Shown piece by piece: positions 28,564 to 38,286 of a stretch of DNA of 64,000 bases (position 1 is the stretch's first letter; each line of letters starts with the position of its first letter). The stretch is from Agromyces sp. Leaf222 (GTDB lineage: Bacteria > Actinomycetota > Actinomycetes > Actinomycetales > Microbacteriaceae). The stretch spans positions 3,226,935 to 3,290,934 of the forward strand of contig NZ_LMKQ01000001.1 of NCBI RefSeq assembly GCF_001421565.1, written 5' to 3'. Below the pieces are notes generated by a model, which saw only the letters and a program-made list of their open reading frames with translations, was not told the DNA's origin and searched no databases. The position numbers and the translations under genes are program-made.

Positions 28564-30414
28564 TCACTCCACCGTCACCGACTTCGCGAGGTTGCGCGGC
28601 TGGTCGACGTCGAGGCCCTTGGCCTGCGAGAGCTCCATCGCGAACACCTGCAACGGCACCACCGCGAGCAGCGGCTCGAAGAGCGGCGCGGCGAGCGGGA
28701 TGCGGATCACCTCGTCGGCGTAGGGCAGCACCGCGGCATCGCCGTCCTCGGCGATCGCGATCACGCGGGCACCGCGCGCACGGATCTCCTGGATGTTCGA
28801 GACCACCTTCGAGTGCAGGTTCGCCGACCCGCGCGGGCTCGGCACCACGACGAACACCGGCTGGCCCGGCTCGATCAGCGCGATCGGGCCGTGCTTCAGC
28901 TCGCCCGCCGCGAAGCCCTCGGCGTGGATGTACGCGAGCTCCTTGAGCTTCAGCGCACCCTCCATCGCGATCGGGTACCCCACGTGGCGGCCGAGGAAGA
29001 GCACCGACCGCGTGTCCGCCATCCAGTGCGCCAGCTCGGCCACGCGCTCGGACTGGCCGAGCGCCGTCTGCAGCTTGTCGGGGATCGCCTGCAGTTCGGC
29101 GAGCGCCTCGCCGAGCGCCTCGGACGACACGGTGCCGCGCACGCGCGCCAGGTGGAGGCCGAAGAGGTAGAGCGCCGTGATCTGCGCCACGAACGCCTTC
29201 GTCGACGCGACCGCGACCTCAGGACCCGCATGGGTGTAGACGACCGCGTCGGACTCGCGCGGAATCGTGGCGCCCTGCGTGTTGCAGATCGAGATCGTGC
29301 GCGCACCCTGCTCCCGGGCGTACTTCACGGCCATCAGGGTGTCCATGGTCTCGCCGGACTGGCTGATCGAGAGCACGAGCGTGTCGTCGTCGATCACCGG
29401 CTCCCGGTAGCGGAACTCATGGCTGAGCTCGATCTCGACCGGCACGCGCGCCCACTGCTCGATCGCGTACTTCGCGACCTGGCCGGCGTACGACGCGGTC
29501 CCGCAGGCCACGACGATGATGCGACGGATGCCGCGAAGCTCGTCGTCGCCGAACGACTCGAGCTCGGGGATCCGCACCTCGCCGTCGACGATGCGGCCGC
29601 GCATCGTGTTCGCCACCGCGTCGGGCTGCTCGGCGACCTCCTTGCGCATGAACGAGGACCAGCCGCCCTTCTCGGCGGCCGAGGCGTCCCACGCCACCTC
29701 GAACGACTCCACCTCGACGGGTGCGCCGTCGAAGTCGGTGACCGTGACCTCGTCGGCGGTGATCGCGACGATCTGGTCCTGGCCGATCGCCACGGCGCGC
29801 TTCGTGTACTCGACGAAGGCCGCGACATCCGACCCGAAGAAGTTCTCGCCCTCGCCGAGACCGATCACGAGCGGGGAGTTGCGGCGCGCGCCGACCACGA
29901 GGCCGGGAGCGTCTCGGTGCACCGCGAGCAGCGTGAACGCACCCTCGAGGCGATTCACCACCTGCTGGAACGCCTGGCGGAGGTCGCCCGTACGACGGAC
30001 CTCACGGCCGAGGAGCACCGCGGCGACCTCGGTGTCGGTCTCGGACTCGAACGTGAAGCCCTCTTCGAGGAGTTCGTGCTTGAGCTCGGCGAAGTTCTCG
30101 ATGATGCCGTTGTGGATGAGCGCGAGGCGCCCGTCGTCGCCGAGGTGGGGGTGCGCGTTCTTGTCGGTGGGGCCGCCGTGGGTGGCCCAGCGCGTGTGGC
30201 CGATGCCCGTGCGACCGACGTGCAGCGGGTGCGCCGCCAGCTCGTCGGCGAGCACCTGCAGCTTGCCTGCGCGCTTCGCCGTCTCGATCGCGCCGTCGTC
30301 GTCGACGATCGCCACTCCCGCCGAGTCGTAGCCGCGATATTCGAGGCGCTTCAGGCCTCCCATGAGCACGTCGACGCTGCTGCGCTGCCCGACGTAACCG
30401 ACAATTCCACACAT
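28564..30414 (-). CDS. glmS: Glutamine-fructose-6-phosphate aminotransferase (isomerising)
   Basis: First step of UDP-GlcNAc synthesis. 616 aa. After Met removal the nucleophile is the N-terminal Cys (MCGIVGYVG). The glutaminase domain (1-~240) is followed by two SIS domains and the terminal NLAKSVTVE. The true start is ATG 30414, since Cys must be residue 2. TACAAT lies 7 nt upstream (30427-30422), so the mRNA is probably leaderless. Functionally linked to glmM about 1 kb away. Confidence 0.98.
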   Translation of the reverse strand: MCGIVGYVGQRSSVDVLMGGLKRLEYRGYDSAGVAIVDDDGAIETAKRAGKLQVLADELAAHPLHVGRTGIGHTRWATHGGPTDKNAHPHLGDDGRLALIHNGIIENFAELKHELLEEGFTFESETDTEVAAVLLGREVRRTGDLRQAFQQVVNRLEGAFTLLAVHRDAPGLVVGARRNSPLVIGLGEGENFFGSDVAAFVEYTKRAVAIGQDQIVAITADEVTVTDFDGAPVEVESFEVAWDASAAEKGGWSSFMRKEVAEQPDAVANTMRGRIVDGEVRIPELESFGDDELRGIRRIIVVACGTASYAGQVAKYAIEQWARVPVEIELSHEFRYREPVIDDDTLVLSISQSGETMDTLMAVKYAREQGARTISICNTQGATIPRESDAVVYTHAGPEVAVASTKAFVAQITALYLFGLHLARVRGTVSSEALGEALAELQAIPDKLQTALGQSERVAELAHWMADTRSVLFLGRHVGYPIAMEGALKLKELAYIHAEGFAAGELKHGPIALIEPGQPVFVVVPSPRGSANLHSKVVSNIQEIRARGARVIAIAEDGDAAVLPYADEVIRIPLAAPLFEPLLAVVPLQVFAMELSQAKGLDVDQPRNLAKSVTVE

Positions 30415-30421
30415 GGGCTCG

Positions 30422-30427
30422 ATTGTA
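30422..30427 (-). promoter_or_regulatory. -10 box for leaderless glmS operon
   Basis: TACAAT on the minus strand with a 7-nt gap to the glmS ATG. A glmS ribozyme is not present: there is no room for a leader. Confidence 0.5.
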
Positions 30428-30531
30428 CTTGGGCCCGCTCGGCACCGGCCCCGCGAGCGGGAAGGCGGATGCCGCGGCCGGCCCTGCATGAGGACGGATG
30501 CCGCGACCCGGCGCCTCGTCGACGCCGACAC

Positions 30532-30537
30532 TAGACT
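30532..30537 (+). promoter_or_regulatory. -10 box for leaderless coaA
   Basis: TAGACT with a 6-nt gap to the GTG start at 30544. No Shine-Dalgarno precedes the start codon. Confidence 0.5.
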
Positions 30538-30543
30538 GTCGAG

Positions 30544-31500
30544 GTGCCGGACCCGCAGACCTCGTCGACTCCCATCGCGCAGATCTCACCGTTCATGGAG
30601 CTCCCCCGGGCCGACTGGTCGGAGCTCGCACCATCGGTGCCCGCACCGCTCAGCGAGACCGAGATCGTGCAGCTGCGCGGGCTCGGAGAGCCCCTCGACA
30701 TGAGCGAGATAGCCGAGGTGTACCTGCCGCTGAGCCGGCTCCTGAACCTCTACGTCGGCGGCACCAAGGCGTTGCGCAGCGCCACGGGCGAGTTCCTGCG
30801 CGAACGCGTCGAGACCACGCCCTTCGTCATCGGCGTTGCCGGTTCGGTCGCGGTCGGCAAGTCGACCATCGCGCGCGTGCTGCGCGAGCTCCTCGCGCGC
30901 TGGGAGCACACGCCCAGGGTCGAGCTCATCACCACCGACGGCTTCCTGTTCCCGAACGCCGAGCTCGAGCGGCGCGGACTCATGGCGCGCAAGGGCTTCC
31001 CCGAGTCCTACGACCGACGCGCCCTGCTGCGCTTCGTCAGCGAGGTCAAGGCCGGCGCCCCCGAAGTGCGGGCCCCCTTCTACTCGCACCTGGCGTACGA
31101 CATCGTGCCCGACGCGCAGATCACCGTGCGCCGACCCGACGTGCTCATCGTCGAGGGACTGAACGTGCTGCAGCCGCCCGGGCCCGGTCATCGACTCGCC
31201 GTCAGCGACCTGTTCGACTTCTCGATCTACGTCGACGCGCGCACGAGCGACATCGCGCGCTGGTACGAGGAGCGCTTCCTCAAGCTCCAGCGCGGTGCGT
31301 TCACGAACCCGCGCTCGTACTTCCACCGGTACGCCAGCCTCACCGAAGACGAGGCGCGCGCCCGAGCCAGCGAGATCTGGCGCACCATCAACGAGCCGAA
31401 CCTGCTGCAGAACGTGCGCCCCACGCGGTCGCGGGCCTCGCTCGTGCTGCGCAAGAGCGCGGACCACACGGTGTCGACCGTGCTGCTGCGCAAGCTCTGA
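30544..31500 (+). CDS. coaA: Type I pantothenate kinase
   Basis: Phosphorylates pantothenate, the committed step of CoA synthesis. 318 aa. P-loop [12 protein letters not shown] at about residues 98-109; TTDGFLFPN and the RKGFPESYD segment are the CoaA-type substrate motifs. The GTG start is supported by the TAGACT box 6 nt upstream; ATG 30595 is an in-frame alternative that would cut 17 residues. It converges with glmM. Confidence 0.97.
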   Translation: MPDPQTSSTPIAQISPFMELPRADWSELAPSVPAPLSETEIVQLRGLGEPLDMSEIAEVYLPLSRLLNLYVGGTKALRSATGEFLRERVETTPFVIGVAGSVAVGKSTIARVLRELLARWEHTPRVELITTDGFLFPNAELERRGLMARKGFPESYDRRALLRFVSEVKAGAPEVRAPFYSHLAYDIVPDAQITVRRPDVLIVEGLNVLQPPGPGHRLAVSDLFDFSIYVDARTSDIARWYEERFLKLQRGAFTNPRSYFHRYASLTEDEARARASEIWRTINEPNLLQNVRPTRSRASLVLRKSADHTVSTVLLRKL

Positions 31501-31515
31501 GTCGCGCCTCGCGGG

Positions 31516-32883
31516 TCAGACGGCCAGCGAGAGTCGAGCCTCGACGACCGCCGCGAGCGATGCGGCATGGCGCTCGGCATCGTCCTGGCTCTGCGCCTCG
31601 ACCATGACGCGCACCATCGGCTCGGTTCCCGACGGGCGCAGCAGCACTCGGCCGGTGTCGCCGAGCTCGGCCTCGACCGCGGCGACCGCGGCCGCGATCT
31701 CCTCGTCGCCGGCGAGCGCGTGGTGGTCGACGCCGCGCACGTTGACGAGCACCTGCGGGTAGACGGTCATGACCGACGCGAGTTCGGCGAGGGACTTGCC
31801 GGTGCGGGCCATCTCTGCGACGAGGTGGAGACCCGTCAGCACGCCGTCGCCGGTCGTCGCGAACTCGCTCATGATGACGTGGCCCGACTGCTCGCCGCCC
31901 AGGGCGAGCTTCTCGGCGGCCAGGGCTTCGAGCACGTACCGGTCGCCGACCTTGGTCTCGATGACGCGGATGCCGCGATCGGCCATCGCCCGGCGCAGGC
32001 CGAGGTTCGACATGACGGTCACGACGAGCGTGTCGTCGGTGAGGGCACCGCGTTCCTGCATGGCCACCGCGAGGATCGCCATGATCATGTCGCCGTCGAT
32101 GATGTTGCCGTCGGCGTCGACGGCGAGGCAGCGGTCGGCGTCGCCGTCGTGGGCGATGCCCAGGTCGGCGCCGTGTTCGAGCACGGCCGCCGCGAGGTGG
32201 TCGAGGTGCGTCGAGCCGACCCCGTCGTTGATGTTCATGCCGTCGGGGTCTGCGCCGATGACGGTGACGGTGGCGCCGGCGTCGCGGAAGGTCTCGGGCG
32301 AAACGCCCGCGGCCGCGCCGTGCGCGCAGTCGAGCACGACGTGGATGCCGTCGAGACGGTTCGGCAGCGTGCCGAGCAGGTGCACGACGTAGCGGTCCTC
32401 GGCGTCGGCGAACCGCCGGATGCGACCGACGCCGCCGCCGATCGGAGCGAGCTTCTGCCGGCCGAGGTAGGACTCGATGCGGTCCTCGACCTCGTCTGGC
32501 AGCTTCGTGCCGCCGAACGAGAAGAACTTGATGCCGTTGTCGGGCGCGGGGTTGTGCGACGCCGAGATCATGACGCCGAAGTCGGCACCGATCGAGTCGA
32601 TCAGGAATGCCGTGGCGGGCGTCGGGATGACCCCGGCGTCGAGGACGTCGACACCGGAGCTCGCGAGGCCGGCCGAGACGGCTGCGGTGAGGAATTCACC
32701 GGAGACGCGCGGATCGCGCGCCACCACCGCGACGGGTCGACGACCCGCAGCGCGGAGTTCATCGGCGTGCCTGCCCTGCGTGAGCACGGCGGCAGCCGCC
32801 TGAGCGAGGCCCAGGGCCAGGTCAGCCGTGAGTTCACGGTTGGCCAGGCCCCGGACCCCGTCAGTTCCGAAGAGCCGAGGCAT
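31516..32883 (-). CDS. glmM: Phosphoglucosamine mutase
   Basis: Interconverts glucosamine-6-phosphate and glucosamine-1-phosphate for peptidoglycan precursors, directly after GlmS. 455 aa with the opening [12 protein letters not shown], the phosphoserine in ISASHNP (Ser109), the metal loop DGDADR and the C-terminal phosphate-binding [12 protein letters not shown]. It follows rpsI by 21 nt on the same strand, so it is probably co-transcribed with rplM-rpsI. Confidence 0.98.
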   Translation of the reverse strand: MPRLFGTDGVRGLANRELTADLALGLAQAAAAVLTQGRHADELRAAGRRPVAVVARDPRVSGEFLTAAVSAGLASSGVDVLDAGVIPTPATAFLIDSIGADFGVMISASHNPAPDNGIKFFSFGGTKLPDEVEDRIESYLGRQKLAPIGGGVGRIRRFADAEDRYVVHLLGTLPNRLDGIHVVLDCAHGAAAGVSPETFRDAGATVTVIGADPDGMNINDGVGSTHLDHLAAAVLEHGADLGIAHDGDADRCLAVDADGNIIDGDMIMAILAVAMQERGALTDDTLVVTVMSNLGLRRAMADRGIRVIETKVGDRYVLEALAAEKLALGGEQSGHVIMSEFATTGDGVLTGLHLVAEMARTGKSLAELASVMTVYPQVLVNVRGVDHHALAGDEEIAAAVAAVEAELGDTGRVLLRPSGTEPMVRVMVEAQSQDDAERHAASLAAVVEARLSLAV

Positions 32884-32904
32884 TCGGAGTTCCGGAGCGC
32901 TGGA

Positions 32905-33390
32905 TCAGCGCTTCGAGAACTGGGGCGCCTTGCGGGCCTTCTTGAGACCGGCCTTCTTGCGCTCGATGACGCGGGCGTCACGAGTGAGGAAGCCGGCCTT
33001 CTTCAGGGCTGCGCGGTTGTTCTCGCGGTCGATCTCGTTGAGCGCACGAGCGATCGCGAGACGCAGTGCACCGGCCTGGCCCGAGGGGCCGCCGCCGGTG
33101 ATCTTGCCGACCACGTCGTACGAGCCGGTGAGCTCGAGCACGGTGAACGGGTCGGTGATGAGCTGCTGGTGCAGCTTGTTCGGGAAGTAGTCGGCGAACG
33201 CACGGCCGTTGACCGTGATGTTGCCGGCGCCCGGAACGACGCGCACGCGCGCGATGGCCTGCTTGCGACGGCCGACGGCTGCGCCGGACACGTTGAGCAC
33301 GGCACGGGGGGTGGTGGGAGCCGCCGCGGGGGCGCTCTCGGTGGTGTAGCTCTCCGGAGCCGCGTCGAGCTGGTCTGCGATCTTCGCCAT
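32905..33390 (-). CDS. rpsI: 30S ribosomal protein S9
   Basis: 161 aa. The S9 core ([15 protein letters not shown] to APQFSKR, the tail that reaches the P site) is complete. About 38 residues at the N-terminus are an Ala/Pro/Thr-rich extension absent from the minimal family member. It lies 41 nt after rplM in the standard rplM-rpsI pair. Confidence 0.98.
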   Translation of the reverse strand: MAKIADQLDAAPESYTTESAPAAAPTTPRAVLNVSGAAVGRRKQAIARVRVVPGAGNITVNGRAFADYFPNKLHQQLITDPFTVLELTGSYDVVGKITGGGPSGQAGALRLAIARALNEIDRENNRAALKKAGFLTRDARVIERKKAGLKKARKAPQFSKR

Positions 33391-33431
33391 GGTGGTGTGA
33401 ATCCTTTTCGAGAACGTCGAGGGTGCCGGAA

Positions 33432-33878
33432 TTACTGGGCGACCTGGGTGAGGGTGTACGGCTTGGGCTGCTGAGCCGCGTGCGGGTGCTCCGCGCCTGC
33501 GTAGACCTTCAGCTTCTTGAGCTGGGCACGACCGAGCGAGTTCTTCGGGAGCATGCCGCGGATCGCCTTCTCGACGGCGCGGACGGGGTTCTTCTCGAGG
33601 AGCTCGGCGTAGCCGACGGCCTTGAGGCCGCCCGGGTAGCCCGAGTGGCGGTAGGCCTTCTTCTGGAGGAGCTTCTGGCCGGTGAGGGCCACCTTCTCGG
33701 CGTTGACGATGATGACGAAGTCACCGGTGTCCATGTGGTTCGCGAAGGTCGGCTTGTGCTTGCCGCGCAGCAGGGCTGCGGTGTGGCTCGCGAGTCGGCC
33801 GAGAACGATGTCGGTGGCGTCGATGATGACCCAGTCGCGCTGGATCTCGTTCGCCTTGGGGGTGTAGGTGCGCGTCAC
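33432..33878 (-). CDS. rplM: 50S ribosomal protein L13
   Basis: 148 aa from GTG 33878 ([16 protein letters not shown]), which gives the normal L13 length; the frame is open further upstream but that part has no L13 similarity. Motifs [14 protein letters not shown] and [15 protein letters not shown] segment are present. A leader of about 126 nt separates it from a promoter inside the end of truA. Confidence 0.96.
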   Translation of the reverse strand: MTRTYTPKANEIQRDWVIIDATDIVLGRLASHTAALLRGKHKPTFANHMDTGDFVIIVNAEKVALTGQKLLQKKAYRHSGYPGGLKAVGYAELLEKNPVRAVEKAIRGMLPKNSLGRAQLKKLKVYAGAEHPHAAQQPKPYTLTQVAQ

Positions 33879-34010
33879 TGTCGTGCTGCTTTCTGATCGA
33901 GTGAGGGGTTCGTGAATCCCACTCCGTGGGTGTTCGACCGCGATGCGGACGAGCCGCCCGGTGGAGGGCTCAACTTCGGGTGCCGACGCAGAGGGCGGCA
34001 CCAAAGAGAC

Positions 34011-34040
34011 AGCCTAGCCGATGACCCCGTCAACGTGCAA
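34011..34040 (-). promoter_or_regulatory. SigA-type promoter of rplM-rpsI, overlapping truA stop
   Basis: -35 TTGCAC (34040-34035), 18-nt spacer, -10 TAGGCT (34016-34011) on the minus strand. The TAG at 34016-34014 is also the truA stop codon. Predicted start near 34004. Confidence 0.6.
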
Positions 34041-35006
34041 TTCGCGTCGTGCCCTCGTCTGCGCCGCACGCGTCGCGAGCTCGTCGTCCTCAGGGTATCC
34101 GACCTCGGTCAGCACGAGGCCCTTCGCCGGCATCACCTTGAATGCGCTCGTGCGCTCGGTGGCGCGCAGCAGCACCAGCGGGTCGGATGCATCGAGCCGC
34201 CCCTCCCCCACGGCGACGCAGGCACCGACGAGCGCGCGCACCATCGAGTGGCAGAACGCATCGGCCTGCAGCGACGCCACGAGCACGCCGTCGGCGCGCC
34301 GCCGCCACCCGTAGCGCTGCAGGGTGCGGATCGTCGTCGCCTCCGCCCGCGGCCTGCAGAAGGTGGCGAAGTCGTGGAGCCCGAGCAGCGAGCCGGCCGC
34401 GGCATCCATCGCCTCGACGTCGAGCGATCTCGGGTATGCGACGGTGCTGCGCCGCGTGAGCGGGTCGCGCAACGCCGACGTGTCGGCGACGAGGTACTCG
34501 TAGCGCCGCCAGAGGGCCGAGAATCGCGCGTCGAACCCGGCCGGGGCGAGGTCGGCGCTCGTGATCACCACGTCGGCGTCGGCACCGAGGATGCCCGTGA
34601 TGCGACGGGCGAGCACTCCCGCCTGGCCTGCTTCCTCGTCGGAGCGCCCGCGGCGCGGCCTCGCGACGGTCGCGAGCGCCCGCGCGGGGACGTCGAGGTG
34701 GGCGACCTGTCCGCGCGCATGTACCCCGGCGTCGGTGCGCCCCGCGACCGTGAGCCTCGGCTGAGCACCCGTGCGCCGGAACAGCGTCGCGAGCGCCTCC
34801 TCGAGGACGCCCTGCACGGTGCGCAGCGTCGGCTGACGGCCCCAGCCGCTGAACTCGGTGCCGTCGTACGCGATGCCGAGCCTGATGCGCACGACGGATG
34901 TCGCGGCCGCGCCGAACCTGTCGACTGCGACGGATCTCTCGGCCGCGACGGATGCCTCGGCGCCGACGCCTGCCGCCGCGGCCGCCGACTCGTCGATCGC
35001 ACTCAT
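34014..35006 (-). CDS. truA: tRNA pseudouridine(38-40) synthase
   Basis: Makes pseudouridine at positions 38-40 of the tRNA anticodon stem. From about residue 41 the protein shows LGIAYDGTEFSGWGRQP and the catalytic Asp in AGRTDAGVHA. Start ATG 35006 (MSAIDESAA) adds an Ala/Ser-rich 38-residue N-terminus but is supported by TAGGCT 7 nt upstream (leaderless). A short insertion RPRRGRSDEEAG lies at about residue 123. It ends in a TAG within the rplM promoter. Confidence 0.95.
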   Translation of the reverse strand: MSAIDESAAAAAGVGAEASVAAERSVAVDRFGAAATSVVRIRLGIAYDGTEFSGWGRQPTLRTVQGVLEEALATLFRRTGAQPRLTVAGRTDAGVHARGQVAHLDVPARALATVARPRRGRSDEEAGQAGVLARRITGILGADADVVITSADLAPAGFDARFSALWRRYEYLVADTSALRDPLTRRSTVAYPRSLDVEAMDAAAGSLLGLHDFATFCRPRAEATTIRTLQRYGWRRRADGVLVASLQADAFCHSMVRALVGACVAVGEGRLDASDPLVLLRATERTSAFKVMPAKGLVLTEVGYPEDDELATRAAQTRARRELHVDGVIG

Positions 35007-35013
35007 GATGCCA

Positions 35014-35019
35014 AGCCTA
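35014..35019 (-). promoter_or_regulatory. -10 box for leaderless truA
   Basis: TAGGCT on the minus strand, 7 nt before ATG 35006. It supports the longer truA start. Confidence 0.4.
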
Positions 35020-35080
35020 GAACGCCGCGCCGCGGCATCCGGCCCCGACGAACGGTCGGCGAGCACCCGGCACTCGCTCG

Positions 35081-36382
35081 CTACCTCGCGCGACCGGAGG
35101 CGGCGACCGCCGAGATCTCGTCGGCCCGCGCCCGTGGATCGCGCGCGCCGGGTCCACCGATGATGAGCGCGACGACCGCGACCGTCACGAGCGACCATGC
35201 GATGACGCCGTGCTGCCACGGCACGTAGCCGAGGGTCAGGAACACGCCGACGCCGGCCACCGCGCAGGCCGCCCACAGCACCACCGCCGCGAGCGGCGTC
35301 GGGCGCTCGACGGGCTTCGGCCACAACGCCTCGAGCTTCGGCACGACCAGGCAGCAGCCGGCGACGACGAGCGCGATCGCGAGGATCCAGAGCGGGCGGG
35401 TCGCCCACCACTGGGGCGACAGCACGGGCGGGAACGGAAGGCCGAGCAGCAGCTGCGCGCCCGTGACGACGGCCATCGCGAAGGTGTGCCAGAGGTAGAT
35501 GACCATGCCGTACACGCCGAACACGAACACCACGCCGAGCACGGTTCGCCGCTGCACGAGGCGGCGGATCGCCGGCTGCAACAGCGCGAAGAGGCAGACC
35601 TGGCCGAGCGCGAGCGCGAGGATGGCCAGGCTCGGCGGATTCAGGTTGTCGAGCATGTCGTGCGAGTACCCGAACACCCCGACCAGCATGCCGATGAACC
35701 CGTAGGCGAACGCGGCGATGGCGGCGAGGACCCACGGCGACCGCCGTGAGAACCAGCCGTCGCGCAGGCCGAAGCCGAGCTGCTGGGCGAAGAGCCAGAC
35801 GAAGATCCAGTTGAACGCCCCCACCGGAAGGCCGAACCCCCGCGAGAGCGCGTCGACGACGACCGCTGCGCCGGCCAGCCCCAGGTACGTCGGCCACGGT
35901 GCATGCCGGTGGAGCCACGACATCGCCGGCACCGCGGCCGTGCAGATGAGGTAGACCGGGATGAACCAGAGCGGTTCTGCGAGCCGGAACGCGAAGCTCT
36001 GCACGAACCCCGCATCGACGCCGCAGGCGAGCATCGCGCCCAGCACCGCGCCGACCGCCGCGGTGACCGCGACGACCGGCTGCGCGAGGCGCACCGCTCG
36101 CACCCGCACGTAATGCGCGACGGTCTCGCCGTGCCCGCGAAGGCGGCGCCACTGCGTGATCGAGGCGAACCCGCCGCAGATGAAGAACACGGGCATGATC
36201 ATGAGCGGCCAGGTCGCCCAGGCCAGCGGCTCGAAGCCGGCGAGTGCGTTGGAAGCGCGCAGCGGATCACCGCCGATGCCCATCTGCAGCGCATGCAGCA
36301 GCACCACGACCGGGAGGCAGAGCGCCCGCGCGAAGTCGATCGAGAGGTCGCGGTCTTCTGGGACCCGCACCTGAGTTCGCAC
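35081..36382 (-). CDS. Acyltransferase 3-type membrane protein
   Basis: About 433 aa, roughly ten hydrophobic segments, with the acyltransferase_3 pattern: R-D-L-S-I-D-F-A-R-A-L at the start and PVFFICGGFAS near residue 60. These enzymes acylate cell-surface sugars or small molecules; the acceptor is unknown. The start is uncertain: GTG at 36391, 36382 or 36370 are all in frame with poor Shine-Dalgarno spacing. It lies downstream of rplQ on the same strand, beyond two hairpins. Confidence 0.8.
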   Translation of the reverse strand: MRTQVRVPEDRDLSIDFARALCLPVVVLLHALQMGIGGDPLRASNALAGFEPLAWATWPLMIMPVFFICGGFASITQWRRLRGHGETVAHYVRVRAVRLAQPVVAVTAAVGAVLGAMLACGVDAGFVQSFAFRLAEPLWFIPVYLICTAAVPAMSWLHRHAPWPTYLGLAGAAVVVDALSRGFGLPVGAFNWIFVWLFAQQLGFGLRDGWFSRRSPWVLAAIAAFAYGFIGMLVGVFGYSHDMLDNLNPPSLAILALALGQVCLFALLQPAIRRLVQRRTVLGVVFVFGVYGMVIYLWHTFAMAVVTGAQLLLGLPFPPVLSPQWWATRPLWILAIALVVAGCCLVVPKLEALWPKPVERPTPLAAVVLWAACAVAGVGVFLTLGYVPWQHGVIAWSLVTVAVVALIIGGPGARDPRARADEISAVAASGRAR

Positions 36383-36445
36383 GCCGTGCACCCTTCGCCT
36401 GGGGCCGGACGATCCCGGACCGGGCACGAGTCTGGCACAGACGCG

Positions 36446-36482
36446 GAACGGGCCCCCCGCCGCTGTGGAAAGGGGCCCGTTC
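36446..36482 (-). terminator. Second hairpin downstream of rplQ
   Basis: 11-bp arms (36446-36456 with 36472-36482) around a 15-nt loop. The arm sequence GAACGGGCCCC also forms part of the adjacent hairpin at 36499-36537. Confidence 0.65.
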
Positions 36483-36498
36483 GAGTGGAACCGCGAAC

Positions 36499-36537
36499 GC
36501 GAACGGGCCCCGGTGCAGTGCACCGGGGCCCGTTCGC
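36499..36537 (-). terminator. Terminator of the alpha operon after rplQ
   Basis: Near-perfect palindrome with 19-nt arms (36499-36517 and 36519-36537) starting 11 nt past the rplQ stop. In practice a stem of about 15 bp closes a short loop. Confidence 0.85.
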
Positions 36538-36547
36538 AGAAGGTCGA

Positions 36548-37075
36548 CTACTTGGCGTCGGCCGACTCCTCGGCGGGAGCCTCGTCGGCGGCCTCGGTGG
36601 TCTCTTCGGCCTCGGCGACCTCGACGGTCTCCTCAGCCTCGACCACGGGCTCCTCGGCGGGAGCCTCGTCGGCGACCGGTGCCGCAGCGGGCTTGGCCGC
36701 GCGCACCTTCGGCGTCACGGGCTCGAGGACGAGCTCGATGACCGCCATGGGCGCGTTGTCGCCCTTGCGGTTGCCGATCTTCGTGATGCGGGTGTAGCCG
36801 CCCTCACGGTCGGCGACCTGCGGGGCGATGATCGTGAACAGCTCGTGGACGACCGCCTTGTCGCCGATCACGGCGAGCACGCGACGACGCGCGTGCAGGT
36901 CGCCGCGCTTGGCGAACGTGATGAGACGCTCGGCGAGCGGACGAAGGCGCTTCGCCTTGGTCTCGGTCGTGGTGATCGACTTGTGCGTGTAGAGCGCAGC
37001 GGCGAGGTTCGCCAGCATGAGCCGCTCGTGCGAAGGTCCGCCTCCGAGGCGGGGGCCCTTGGTGGGCTTCGGCAT
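36548..37075 (-). CDS. rplQ: 50S ribosomal protein L17
   Basis: 175 aa. The L17 core ([20 protein letters not shown] to IELVLEP) takes about 122 residues. A further ~50 residues, strongly acidic and rich in Ala/Glu/Val, extend the C-terminus. Last gene of the infA-rpmJ-rpsM-rpsK-rpoA-rplQ group, followed by two hairpins. Confidence 0.98.
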   Translation of the reverse strand: MPKPTKGPRLGGGPSHERLMLANLAAALYTHKSITTTETKAKRLRPLAERLITFAKRGDLHARRRVLAVIGDKAVVHELFTIIAPQVADREGGYTRITKIGNRKGDNAPMAVIELVLEPVTPKVRAAKPAAAPVADEAPAEEPVVEAEETVEVAEAEETTEAADEAPAEESADAK

Positions 37076-37124
37076 GGTTCGTTATCTCCAGTATTGGGGG
37101 TTCAGTACAGCGGGGGAAGAAGGA

Positions 37125-38111
37125 TCAGTTCTCTTCTTCGAAGCCCGTGTAGAAGTGGGCCCCGTCGAATCCGGGGACGGAGTCCTTCAGCGAAAGACCC
37201 ATCTCGGTGAGCTTGTCCTTGACCTCATCCACCGACTTCTGACCGAAGTTGCGGATGTTCATGAGCTGCGACTCCGAAAGGGCCACGAGCTCGGACACGG
37301 TGTTGATGCCCTCGCGCTTGAGGCAGTTGTAGCTGCGCACGGAGAGGTCGAGGTCCTCGATCGGGATCGAGAGCTCGCTCGAGAGCACGGCGTCGACCGG
37401 CGCGGGGCCGATCTCGATGCCCTCGGCCGCGACGTTGAGCTCGCGGGCCAGGCCGAACAGCTCGGTGAGGGTGCGACCCGCCGAGGCGATGGCGTCACGC
37501 GGGCTGATGGCGGGCTTCGACTCGACGTCGACCACGAGGCGGTCGAAGTCGGTGCGCTCGCCGGCACGGGTGGCCTCGACGCGGTAGGTGACCTTGAGCA
37601 CCGGCGAGTAGATCGAGTCGACCGGGATCTGGCCGGCCTCGGAGTACTCGTTGCGGTTCTGGCTGGCCGAGACGTAGCCGCGACCGCGCTCGATGGTGAG
37701 CTCGAGCTCGAACTTCGCCGACTCGTTGAGCGTGGCGATGACGAGCTCGGGGTTGTGCACCTCGACGCCGGCCGGAGCGGAGATGTCCGCAGCGGTGACC
37801 TCGCCGGCGCCCTGCTTGCGCAGGTATGCCGTGATGGGCTCGTCGTGCTCGCTCGAGACGACCAGGTTCTTGATGTTCAGGATGATCTCGGTGACGTCTT
37901 CACGCACACCGGGAACCGTCGAGAACTCGTGCAGCACGCCGTCGATGCGGATGCTGGTGACAGCCGCGCCGGGGATGGACGAGAGGAGCGTACGCCGGAG
38001 CGAGTTGCCCAGGGTGTAACCGAAGCCCGGCTCGAGGGGCTCGATCACGAAACGCGAACGGAACTCCGAGATGTTCTCTTCGGTGAGCGTCGGACGCTGT
38101 GCGATCAGCAC
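37125..38111 (-). CDS. rpoA: RNA polymerase alpha subunit
   Basis: 328 aa. The N-terminal dimerisation domain ([19 protein letters not shown] at about residues 35-53) and the C-terminal helix-hairpin domain ([27 protein letters not shown]) that contacts UP elements and activators are both complete. The spacer before it is 175 nt and highly structured, and lacks the rpsD gene usually found there. Confidence 0.99.
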   Translation of the reverse strand: MLIAQRPTLTEENISEFRSRFVIEPLEPGFGYTLGNSLRRTLLSSIPGAAVTSIRIDGVLHEFSTVPGVREDVTEIILNIKNLVVSSEHDEPITAYLRKQGAGEVTAADISAPAGVEVHNPELVIATLNESAKFELELTIERGRGYVSASQNRNEYSEAGQIPVDSIYSPVLKVTYRVEATRAGERTDFDRLVVDVESKPAISPRDAIASAGRTLTELFGLARELNVAAEGIEIGPAPVDAVLSSELSIPIEDLDLSVRSYNCLKREGINTVSELVALSESQLMNIRNFGQKSVDEVKDKLTEMGLSLKDSVPGFDGAHFYTGFEEEN

Positions 38112-38191
38112 TGTGGATTCCTTTCGGCAGGGTGTCCGCTATATGACACCTGCGAGTTCGAGGATCTTGAGTTGTAGAGAGTGCGTGTCGC

Positions 38192-38275
38192 CGGTCGAGT
38201 AGGCCCTTGAGGGCCGCACCGAGATCTGCGGATGTCGCGGGATCTCGGTGCGGGCGCGGGCGCCCTACTCGACCG
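38192..38275. repeat. Inverted-repeat element that folds as a four-way junction (rpsK-rpoA spacer)
   Basis: Closing stem P1 is 10 bp (38192-38201 with 38266-38275). Inside it, with no unpaired base between stems, are hairpin P2 (38202-38215), hairpin P3 with an 11-bp stem (38216-38226 with 38241-38251) and hairpin P4 (38252-38265). It could be a structured mRNA element or a palindromic mobile repeat. It occupies the position where other actinobacteria carry rpsD. Confidence 0.75.
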
Positions 38276-38286
38276 ACGAGGAGTGC

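Noticed and set aside
27064..30534. 1156-aa open frame antisense to alr, acpS and glmS
   Set aside because: The opposite strand encodes three well-recognised enzymes with overlapping starts; the long frame is a GC-codon shadow rich in Arg/Val/Asp.
30415..30543. Possible glmS ribozyme
   Set aside because: The glmS start has a TACAAT box only 7 nt away, so there is no leader to hold a ribozyme.
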